A stretch of 64,000 nt of DNA, from positions 8,382,616 through 8,446,615 of the forward strand of contig CM028333.1 of assembly GCA_016647705.1 (NCBI GenBank), read 5' to 3'. The translations under genes and the position numbers were made by a program. Source of the DNA: Eucommia ulmoides (Eukaryota; Streptophyta; Magnoliopsida; Garryales; Eucommiaceae). Shown one piece after another: positions 55,290-64,000 of the stretch; the stretch's first letter is position 1; each line of letters starts with the position of its first letter. Under the pieces are notes generated by a model. That model did not search any database and was not told the origin of the DNA. It saw nothing but the letters and a program-made list of their open reading frames with translations.

Positions 55290-58200
55290 GTAGGGTATGT
55301 CCGAGCTAGGAGTATGGTAGCTTGTTAGCTTAGACATATCCCCTGCTTTGGCCTTCTTTTTCAAGGGTTGAAGGTTGAACCTTTTACTTTTGACAATGTC
55401 CGAGCTGAGAGTACGACAACTTGTCAGCTCGGACATTTCCCCTGTCTTGGCCTTCTTTTACAAGGGTTTGAAGTTTTAGCTTTTCCTTTTGACAATGTCC
55501 GAGCTGAGAGTACGGTAGCTCGTCAACTTGGACATTTCCTTTGCCTAGGTCTTATTTTTTAAGGTTTGAAGGTTGATCCTTCCCTTGTTGACAATGTCTA
55601 AGCTGAGAGTACGACATCTCATCAGCTCAAACATTTTCTCTGCCTTGGTCTTGTTTTCGAGGGTTGAAGGTTGAGCCTTTCCCTGTTGACAATGTCTGAG
55701 CTGAGAGTACGACAGCTCATCAGCTCGGACATTTCCTCTGTCTTGGTCTTCTTTTTTGAGGGTTGAAGGTTGAGCCTTCTCCTATTGACAATGTCTGAGC
55801 TGAAAGTACGACAGCTCGTCAGCTCGTACATTTCCTCTGTCTTGGTCTTCTTTTTCAAGGGTAAAAGGTTTGAGCCTCCCCCTTTTTTGATAATATCTGA
55901 GCTGGGAGTATGTAGGCTCGTTAGCTCGGACATTTCTTCTGCCTTGAACTTCTTTTAAGGGTGAAAAGTTTTATCCCCCCTTGTTTTTGATAAGGTCTGA
56001 GCTGGGAGTACGTAGGCTCTTCAGCTTGGCCATTTCTTCTGACTTGAACTTCTTGGAAGGGTAGAAAATTTGAGCCTCCCCCCTTTTGATAATGTCTGAG
56101 CTGAGAGTAGTAGGCTCGTCAGCTCGAACATTTATTCTGCCTTTAACTTTTTTGAACGGTGAAAAGTTTGAGCCTCCTCTTTTTTTGATAATGTCCGAGC
56201 TGGGAGTACGTAGGCTCGTCAGCTCGGACATTTCCTCTGCCTTGAACTTTTTTTAAGGGTGAAAAGTTTTATCCCCTCTTGTTTTTGATAATGTCTAAGC
56301 TGGGAGTACGTAGACTCGTCAGCTTGGCTATTTCTTCTTACTTGAACTTCTTGGAAGGGTAGAAAGTTTGAGCCTCCCCCATTTTGATAATGTTCGAGCT
56401 GAGAGTAGTAGGCTCGTCAGCTCGGACATTTATTCTGCCTTGAACTTCTTTGAAGGGTGAAAAGTTTGAGCTTCCCCCCTTTTTGATAATGTTCGAGCTG
56501 GGAGTACATAGGTTCGTTAGCTCGGACATTTCTTCTGCCTTGAACTTCTTGGAAGGGTGGAAAATTTGAGCCTCCCCCCTTTTTGATAATGTCCGAGCTG
56601 GGAGTACGTAGGCTCGTCAGCTCGGATATTTCTTCTGACTTGAACTTCTTGGAAGGGTAGAAAGTTTGAGCCTTCCCATTTTTTTGATAATGTCCGAGCT
56701 AGGAGTACGTAGGCTCGTCAGCTCGGACATTTCTTCTGCCTTGAACTTCTTGGAAGGGTGAAAAGTTTAAACCTCCCCCTTTTTGATAATGTCCGAGCTG
56801 GGAGTACGTAGGCCCGTCAGCTCGGACATTTCTTTTGCCTTGAACTTCTTGGAAGAGTGGAAAGTTTGAGCCTTCTCCCTTTTTTATAATGTCCGAGCTG
56901 GGAGTATGTAGGCTCGTTAACTCGGACATTTCTTCTGCCTTGAACTTCTTGGAATGGTGGAAAGTTTGAGCTTTCCCCCTTTTTGAGCTCGGACATTTCT
57001 TTTGCCTTAAACTTCTTGGAAAGGTGGAAAGTTTGAGCCTCCCCCATTTTTGATAATGTCCGAGCTGGGAGTACGTAGGCTCGTCAGCTCAGACATTTCT
57101 TCTAATTTGAACTTCTTGGAAGGGTGGAAAGTTTGAGCCTTCCCTTTTTTTGATAATGTCTGAGCAGGGAGTACGTAGGCTCGTCAGCTCGGACATTTTT
57201 TCTACCTTGAACTTCTTGGAAGGGTGAAAAGTTTGAGCCTCTCCCCTTTTCAATAATGTCCGAGCTGGGAGTACGTAGGCTTGTCAGCTCGGACATTTCT
57301 TCTGACTTGAACTTCTTGGAATGGTGGAAAGTTTGAGTCTCCCCCTCTTTTGATAATGTTCGAGATGGGAGTACATAGGCTCGTCAGCTCGGACATTTCT
57401 TTTGCCTTGAACTTCTTAGAAGGGTGGAAAATTTGAGCCTCCCCCCTTTTTGATAATGTCCGAGCTGGGAGTACGTAGGCTCGTCAGCTCAGACATTTCT
57501 TCTGACTTGAACTTCTTGGAAGGGTAGAAAGTTTGAGCCTCCCCATTTTTTTGATAATGTCCGAGCTAGGAGTACGTAGGCTCGTCAGCTCGGACATTTA
57601 TTCTGCCTTGAACTTCTTGGAAGGGTGAAAAGTTTAAGCCTCTCCCCTTTTTGATAATGTCCGAGCTGGGAGTATATAGGCCTGTCAGCTCAGACATTTC
57701 TTCTGCCTTGAACTTCTTGGAAGGGTGGAAAGTTTGAGCCTCCTCCCTTTTTGATAATGTCCGAGCTGGGAGTATGTAGGCTCGTTAGCTCGAACATTTC
57801 TTCTGCTTTGAACTTCTTAGAATGGTGGAAAGTTTGAGCTTTCCCCCTTTTTGGGCTCGGACATTTCTTTTGCCTTAAACTTCTTGGAAGGGTGAAAAGT
57901 TTGAGCCTTCCCCATTTTTGATAATGTCCGAGCTGGGAGTACATAGGCTCGTTAGCTCGAATATTTATTCTAATTTGAACTTCTTGGAAGGGTGGAAAGT
58001 TTGAGCCTTCCCCTTTTTTGATAATGTTCGAGCTGGGAGTACGTAGGCTCGTCAGCTCAGACATTGTTTCTACCTTAAACTTCTTAGAAGGATGGAAAGT
58101 TTGAGCCTCCCCTCTTTTCGATAATGTCCGAGCTGGGAGTACATAGGCTCATCAGCTCGGACATTTCTTCTAACTTGAACTTCTTGGAATGGTGGAAAGT

Positions 58201-58412
58201 TTAAGTTTCCCCCTTTTTTGATAATGTTCGAGCTGGGAGTATGTAGGCTCGTCAGCTCGGATATTTCTTCTGCCTTGAACTTCTTTTAAGGGTAGAAAGT
58301 TTGAGTCTCCCCTCATTTTGATAATGTCCGAGCTGAGAGTACGTAGGCTCTTCAACTCGGACATTTATTCTGATTTGAACTTCTTGAAATAGTGGAAAGT
58401 TTGAGCCCCTTT
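55290..58412. repeat. Satellite-like array, about 100-bp monomers (about 31), hairpin in each
   Basis: Monomer starts (TGTCCGAGCTG) recur at a spacing of about 99-101 bases, for example at about 56590, 56691, 56790 and 56890. A consensus monomer has TGTCCGAGCTG, a spacer GGAGTACGTAGGCTCGT, then CAGCTCGGACA: 11-bp exact inverted arms. It then has TTTCTTCTGCCTTGAACTTC and a pyrimidine-rich CCTCCCCC segment. The 55.3-55.9 kb part is an older variant with GAGAGTACGACAGCTCG. Two shortened monomers at about 56975 and 57843 mark an 868-bp internal duplication. Many minus-strand frames beginning MSELTSL are products of the repeat. Confidence 0.93.
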
Positions 58413-58675
58413 GCTTCACACATGGCATAAGGGTGACATGTGCTCCCCATTGTGGCTTGCATGGGAAGCCTACATCACAACCGTTGGATGGGCGCCACGT
58501 GGCTGTAGGCACTTTAATCTATGCATCCACAATCATTGGCCTGGGCGACCTTTCGTCTGGGCATATCCTCTTTTCTTAAATGGGGTCCCCTGCGTTTATT
58601 TGACACTTGCAAAATTTCCAAAGCTCTTCCTTCCTTCTCGGCATTGGTACTTTTTTTCTCCTTTGTCCGAACAAA

Positions 58676-61225
58676 ATGTCGGTGTCCTCTTCTTCTTCTT
58701 TCTTTTCATTTTCTGGTTTGATCTCCAGCTCGGGGTCTGACTCCTCGGAATGGTCTTCTGCCAGTTTCCTCTCATTCAAGGTAGGGCGTCGTCCTGCTCC
58801 AAGAGACATCTCATCTACTGCCATGGCTAGGATCTACGAAACGAGCGGTGCGATCCAGTTATTCCTGGTCGACCGTGCGGTTGAGGTGAGCCGTGCTGAT
58901 GAGAGCGGTGGGGCATCTACATCACATGATGCTGGAGTCGGGGTCCTTCTCGAAACCTTCACTGTGGTGGAGATCCCCACCAGCATCTCCATACCCAAGC
59001 TACTTCGTGAAAACGAGGTGTATAACGTTGGGCCAGAAAAACTCCACATAAAAGTCCCGATCTCGAGCTCGATGTGGAACACGAAAATGAATATGACAGA
59101 AGAGTCCGTCCTCCACTGCTGGAGTGAATACTTCTTCCTAGAGGGGGTCAAGACTATTGTTCCCGGGCCCGATGATTGGGCATGCATGCCACCAGCTGGT
59201 TTTATGACCGTCTACAAACAACAGCTGGTGGAAGGTCTTTGATTCCCTCTCCACTAGTGGATCCAGGCCCTCTGTACGGAGTACCGTTTGTGTCCGTCAC
59301 AAATTGCTCCAAATGGTATAAGGGCCCTGGTGGCGTCGTAAATCATCTTCTGGGCCGAGAGACTCGAGCCGAGCGTCGAGCTCTTCAAGGCTCTATTATT
59401 TCCCAAGCCAGTTCCCCGAGACGCTGGGTGGTGCTATATCTCGTCTAGGTCAACTTTCTTAAAGGACCTGGACTCTTTCATTCACAATTGAAAGCCCCAG
59501 TTCTTCTATCTCGGATGGAGCGGTTGGCAATCCGGCCCGGAAGAAGAAGGAAAATACCCCCTCCAGATGGAATGGAGAAAAGTCGGTAAGACTGTGGTCC
59601 CTTGGGGGGGATTTTGGCTCTTGAATTTATCTTTACCTTTGCACTAATAACCTTTCGTTCGTAATTTTGGGCGGTTAAAGAAGTACCAAAGAGGAAGAGC
59701 CCGGAACTAAGCAAAGAGATCGCAGAGCAGAGGGAGAAGGTTCTGAGGACGGTCTTCAGGGACATAAACACCCTACTCGATTCTCATATCTTCACAGTCT
59801 ACTGGTACTTACCACCAGGCGCCCCGTTCATACTCGACTTTCCCTTTGATTCAGACAACAGTAAGAAATTTTTGCTTTGTCAATCCTTCATACTTGGAAA
59901 TTTTATGTGTGTTATGATCGATTCGCGCAGATATTCTTATGTAGAATTGGATGCTACCGGCCTGGACATAGAGATTTTTAAATATCTTGTTGAATATTGC
60001 AGCTATGGACAAGGTAATGGCGGTTTAGAAGCTCTTGGAAAATAAATCCAAAGAGGCTGTCGAGATGGCAAAGACTACCGGTTCCAAGCACACTGGCAGA
60101 TCCCAGGCCGCCTAAACATCCTAGCTTCCTCCAACACCAGCCCAGAGCAGCTCTTACGCTCTTCCTGGGGTCGTGATAAGAGACATCCCGCAGTCAAAGT
60201 CGGGCTCTCACTAGTCTGCGCATACTCTGAGTGGTGACTCATCACCCTGTGCTTCCAACAAAGAGAAAATGAAGGCCCACGAAGGTAGGCAGAAGAAGCA
60301 CAAGTCCTCAAAGAGGGCCAATTTCATGGCCGGGGCCTCTTCCGAGCTGACGGTTGATGTTTCATTTTTTGGGATCCCAAACATTGGGTTTTCGACCGAT
60401 CGTGCATTGCTAAGGAGCCCAGAGGTGATGCTTGGCTATCTCTGCCGCATGACCCCTCCCAACGACAAGAACTTGATGGATGAGGAGAGCACAGGCAACC
60501 TCATGTGCCAGGCCGTCTGTGACCAGATCTTGGTAAGAACCCCACTAGTTCAAGTTCCATTTTGCTTTTGTCAATTAATTTTTCTAAGTGTGACGAATTT
60601 GCCGCCCTTATGCATTGTATGCTTCGGATGTCAGTAGTGTTTGACTGGATCTTTGAGACTGCGATGGAGGTGTCAATGCTCTGGTCGGAAAAGAATGCGG
60701 CGGAAGCAAGGGCAAACAGACTAAACGATGACCTCCAGCTTGCCACCCAAGCCCATTACAGCCTTCAAGCCAAAAACGTTCTTATTACCAAAGAACGGGA
60801 CGATTTTCAAAGACAAAAGGTCGACTTGGAGAAGAAGGTGGACGAGCTAGAGAGAGGTTGAAAAAAGAAGAGCTGCTTAGAGGAAAGGCCATCTGGAGAG
60901 CCGAAAAGAAGGCCGTCGAGGATTACAAATTGAGCAGAGAATTCGAGAACCTTAAATACGAGTTGGCTGCGGAGTACATGGATGACGGCCATAAGGCCAC
61001 GATCTGCTTTCTTCAGAGCCATTACCCAGAATTCGACTGCTCGGGCGTTGGGATGGAATTTCCAAAACAAAGAGAGCTAGCGGTGGAGCGGGCAGCCGAA
61101 GGGGCTTCTTAGGAGCAAACTCGTAAGGCGGGGGTTGAAGAAGTAGGCGATGAGGAGGCCGAGGGGGATGAGGACACCACCGTCGATATTGTGGACGTTG
61201 AAGGTGTGTCCGGAGAAGAATAGGT
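58676..61225 (+). pseudogene. Antisense ORF of the Tat element, gypsy-type transposon domain (Transposase_28-like)
   Basis: Lies on the strand opposite to pol. The first open part (58676-59242) starts MSVSSSSSFFSFSG and holds a DDWACMPPAGFMTVYKQQL stretch, then a TGA where the family has an Arg before FPLH. Reading through that and a TAG gives PSQIAPNGIRALVASYIIFW-like sequence, as in the plant putative gypsy-type transposon domain. Later parts (60269-60637, 60620-61112) encode a DKNLMDEE region and a long Glu/Lys-rich coiled coil (KERDDFQRQKVDLEKKVDELERG), ending in an acidic tail before 61225. Several stops break it. Its function in such elements is not known. Confidence 0.7.
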
Positions 61226-61878
61226 CTCCCAGCTCAACTATTTTTGAAGACTTAGAACTTTTTGCTTGTTTTTTTTTTTTTTTTTAATTTTGTTATGACT
61301 GTGTATATGGGCACGAACCCCATCGATGTAATCCCTCACTTTTTTCCTTGAATATAATACACGAGATTTTTGAGCAATTACTTGTCCCAAATTCCTTCTC
61401 GCTTCTTCCTTCTCTTTTAGGATGTAGTAGGTGATTTGTTTCGACCTTCAGCCTGTGACTGAGTAAATGGGCACGGACCTTATTAATGTGCTCGGGATAG
61501 CGTTGTAGACTTTAAACTTTTAATTTTCCAAAATTTACCACCCGTGTTGAGCCCTTGTAGACCTCAGCTCGACATTCTTCTTGTAGATGTCCAAATTCAT
61601 GGTTGTTTCGAGGGCGTAGCTCGGCCAAAAATTTATACTTGCTTATTTTTGTTTTGAAATCCTTTTGGTCAAGATTTTCTAAAGTTATATTTACCCTGCT
61701 CCCTCCGCCTATACTGGGAGTAGTTTCATTGCTCGTACTATTGGCTATGATGTGGCTCGTCGGATCAGTCCGCGATGTATCTAGGTATTCCGGAGTATTG
61801 CTTTGGTAGCATATTATTTCTTGAAAAACCATTACATTGATATCAAAATACATTACACTTGGCACGAAAATGAAATGA
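61226..61878. other. Spacer between pol and the antisense ORF
   Basis: Includes a poly-T run at about 61269-61287 and a repeated GTGACTG/TGACTGTGTATATGGGCACG-like phrase near 61300 and 61460. No separate gene. Confidence 0.4.
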
Positions 61879-64000
61879 TTACAAAATGATCTCAGTTCTA
61901 TAGTGATATTGCTTGAGATGGTAGGCATTCCACGGGTGTCGTAGTGGAATGCCTTCCTCGGTCTCGAGCTCGTATGTGCCAGGTCTTGCAATTCTGACGA
62001 TGCGGTAAGGTTTCTCCCAGCTGGGGGCCAACTTTCCTGTATTTTGCTCCTTAGTTACTAAGGTAACCTTCCTTAGGACGAGGTTTTTGACTTCAAAATG
62101 GTACGAACGCACCTTTCTATCGTAGTATCGAGCTGCCCGTTGTTGGTAAGCCGCTTGGCGTATTTGAGCATTCTCTTATCATTCTTCTAGAAAGTCCAAG
62201 TTGAGGGCCAACATTGTGTTATTCGTTTATTGGTCCTAACCCCTGACCTACGTTCAAATGGTTGGCAATTCGATCTCCGCAAGAATTACGGACTCGGATC
62301 CAAACGTCATTCCGTACGGTGTCTCTCCCATTGGGGTTTGGGAAGTGGTATGGTATGCCCAAAGAACGGGGTAAAAGTCCTCCACCTACCTTTCCTTGGT
62401 CTTGTCGAGCTTGGTCTTCAAACCTTATAGGATTGTTCGGTTCGTGACCTCGACCTGGCCATTAGCCTGTGGGTGACCTGGTAACACGAAATGAGTTCGG
62501 ATACCCAAGCTGGAGCAAAAAGAAGCAAACAAATCATTGTTGAATTGAGTGCCGTTGTCAGATACAATTGCCTTTGGGATCCCAAATCGGCACACCATTG
62601 ATTTCCAGACGAAGTCTCAGATTTTTTCTTTGGTGATGCACGCTAGGGGTTCAGCCTCCACTTACTTGGTGAAGTAATCAATAGAGATGACCAAGAACTT
62701 TCTCTAGCCGGTGCCCTGAGAAAAAGAGCCTAACATATCTATTCCCTACTGCGCGAAGGGCCATGGCTCGTCATTGGCACCGTGGTTATTGGAGGTAAAT
62801 GAGGATAGGGGCCGAAACGTTGGCATTTGTCGTATTTTTTTACAAATTCACTCGCGTCCTCTAGTAGTTTTGGCCAAAAATACCCTTGGCGGAGCAGTTT
62901 GCCAGCCAGAGCCTTGTCTCTCAAATTATTGCCACATATCCCCTCATGGACTTCTCTCATGACGTAGTCGGCCTCTTATTGCTGTAGACATTGATAATAT
63001 AGGCCAGAGAAGGAACGTCAGTAAAGGATCCCATCCATAATGCAGTGTCTGGCAGACCTGTATCGCATCCTCATTGTCTCGTTGTGGTTGTCGGGTAGTG
63101 TTCTGTCTTCCAAATATTTTCGTATTGACTTCATCCAAGTGAGATGGTCGCTGAGCTCACAGATTGGCACCATCTGGTCAGATATCTCCATGCTTGGAGC
63201 ATCTAGGTACTCAATGGGCACGCTCTGCTTCAGAGTCAATGCTACTGCAAAATCTAGGTTTGCCAAGGCATCAGCGTGTTGGTTCTCTTCTCGGGGTATT
63301 TTTGATACATGGATTTTTTTAATTTTTTCCATCAGGGCTTTGACCCTTTCAAGATATGCAGTCATACTAGGATCCTTGGCCAAATAATCTCCGTTGACCT
63401 AGTTGACGACTGGCTGAGAGTCGCAGAAGACGGACAACGTTTTCACATTAAATTCCCGGGCTAGGCAGAGACCGGCTAGTAGAGCCTCTTATTCAGTCTC
63501 GTTGTTAGTTGCTCTGAACCCCAGTCTTAGGGCTTATTCGATCTCTTCGTTGTCTGGGGCAACGGGCATTACTCTCGCCCCACAACTGTTGGTGTTGGAC
63601 GATCCGTCGGTGAACAGCCTCCACATTGTTGAATCAGAATCTGGATTTGAGTTCCCTAGCGCTCCCTCCATTTCCATGGTTTTAGCTTCCGGGTTGATGG
63701 CAGGTGGCTCTGGGTCCTCAGGAAATGTGAGCTCGGTGATTAAATCCGCTAGGACCTGGCCTTTAATAGCTGTCCGAGAGTAATATTCATTGTGGAACTG
63801 ACCCAGCTCGAGGCTGTACTTCATTAATCACCCCGAGACATCTGGTGAATGTAAAATTTGCCTTATCGACTGGTTAGTTAGGTAAACGATCATATAGGCG
63901 TGGAAGTATTGTTTCAGCTTCCGAGATGCCACCAGCAAGGCGTAAGCCACCTTTTCAAATTTGGTGTATCTAGTTTTGGTATCCAAGAGGATCCTGTTGG
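61879..64000 (-). pseudogene. Tat gypsy pol: end of RT, RNase H, integrase; several stops
   Basis: From the window edge: TKFEKVAYALLVASRKLKQY (end of RT/RNase H link), a stop, LGQFHNEYYSRTAIKGQVLAD, FTDGSSNTNSCGARV (RNase H start), IPREENQHADALANL (RNase H end). Then integrase: EVHEGICGNN and KKYDKCQRFG (zinc region, 62739-62960), a core with SDNGTQFNNDLF and GQVEVTNRTI (about 62400-62720, broken by stops), and a C-terminal part WEKPYRIVRIARPGTYEL (61879-62112). Stop codons replace residues expected to be Gln, Arg or Trp, as C-to-T decay would produce. Confidence 0.85.

Larger units (their letters stand above)
54372..64000 (-). mobile_element. Ty3-gypsy element of the Tat lineage, 3' part, continues beyond the window
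   Basis: On the minus strand from 64000 down: RNase H and integrase of gypsy type (64000-61879), a spacer, an ORF on the opposite strand (58676-61225), a 3-kb tandem array (58412-55290), a purine-rich TTGGGGGACAAC before the LTR, and an LTR (54964-54372) with TGAT...ATCA ends. This order, with an antisense ORF and tandem repeats between pol and the 3' LTR, is known from Tat-lineage plant elements such as Grande and Retand. The 5' LTR, gag, protease and most of the reverse transcriptase lie outside. Many stop codons show it is inactive. Confidence 0.85.

Noticed and set aside
55290-58412. Regular repeats that could suggest a CRISPR array, and many short frames starting MSELTSLRTPSSDI
   Set aside because: The repeats are head-to-tail monomers of about 100 bp with no unique spacers, in a plant gypsy element; the frames are produced by the repeat itself.

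Overview
The window is nuclear DNA of a flowering plant, almost certainly a eudicot. It is very AT-rich with T and A homopolymers, its genes have introns with GT/AG borders, and its coding sequences are plant-specific (a QALGGH zinc finger with an EAR motif, an ARG1-type J-protein, an LRK10-like receptor kinase, a CRINKLY4-related receptor). The repeats are also typical of plants: Ty1-copia, a Tat-lineage Ty3-gypsy, RTE and L1 LINEs, tRNA-derived SINEs and Tourist-like MITEs. I cannot name the species.

Layout. 1-2.2 kb: a single-exon C2H2 zinc-finger repressor gene (minus strand) with its promoter and a GA/TG-rich leader, next to a 330-bp tandem duplication. 2.2-11.2 kb: gene-poor, with a SINE, a TRIM-like remnant, a 94-bp (AT)n tract and MITE pieces. 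11.2-13.3 kb: a decayed RTE LINE. 13.7-14.7 kb: the first of three long Tourist-like elements. 15.0-21.1 kb: a complete but broken Ty1-copia element with clear LTRs and a perfect GTATA target duplication. 21.5-25.5 kb: the eroded body of a second, SIRE-like copia element. 26.3-33.4 kb: an 11-exon gene (minus strand) for an ARG1-type DnaJ protein of 412 residues, reconstructed exon by exon with consistent reading phase. 35.3-46.8 kb: an LRK10-like receptor kinase gene (minus strand, 3 exons, 711 codons). Its first intron is about 8.8 kb and holds a short-LTR copia element, two Tourist-like elements, a 96-bp tandem duplication and a truncated CRINKLY4-related gene. 46.8-53.3 kb: AT-rich spacer with duplications, an 81-bp minisatellite and a MITE. 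53.4-54.3 kb: the endonuclease end of an L1 LINE. 54.4-64.0 kb: the 3' part of a Tat-lineage gypsy element (minus strand) that runs out of the window: pol, an ORF on the opposite strand, a 3-kb satellite-like array of ~100-bp hairpin-forming monomers, and the 3' LTR.

How it fits together. The host genes are unrelated to each other: a trichome/hormone-type transcription repressor, a gravitropism-associated J-protein, and a cell-surface kinase of the Lr10-like class. Most other recognisable sequence is layered transposon DNA, some of it inside introns of the ARG1 and receptor-kinase genes. The most unusual points are a copia primer-binding site that matches its own U5 instead of a tRNA (possible self-priming), the hairpin satellite in the Tat element, the receptor gene stretched around a second receptor-like gene, and the in-frame deletion that joins a CRINKLY4-type ectodomain to the tail of its kinase domain.
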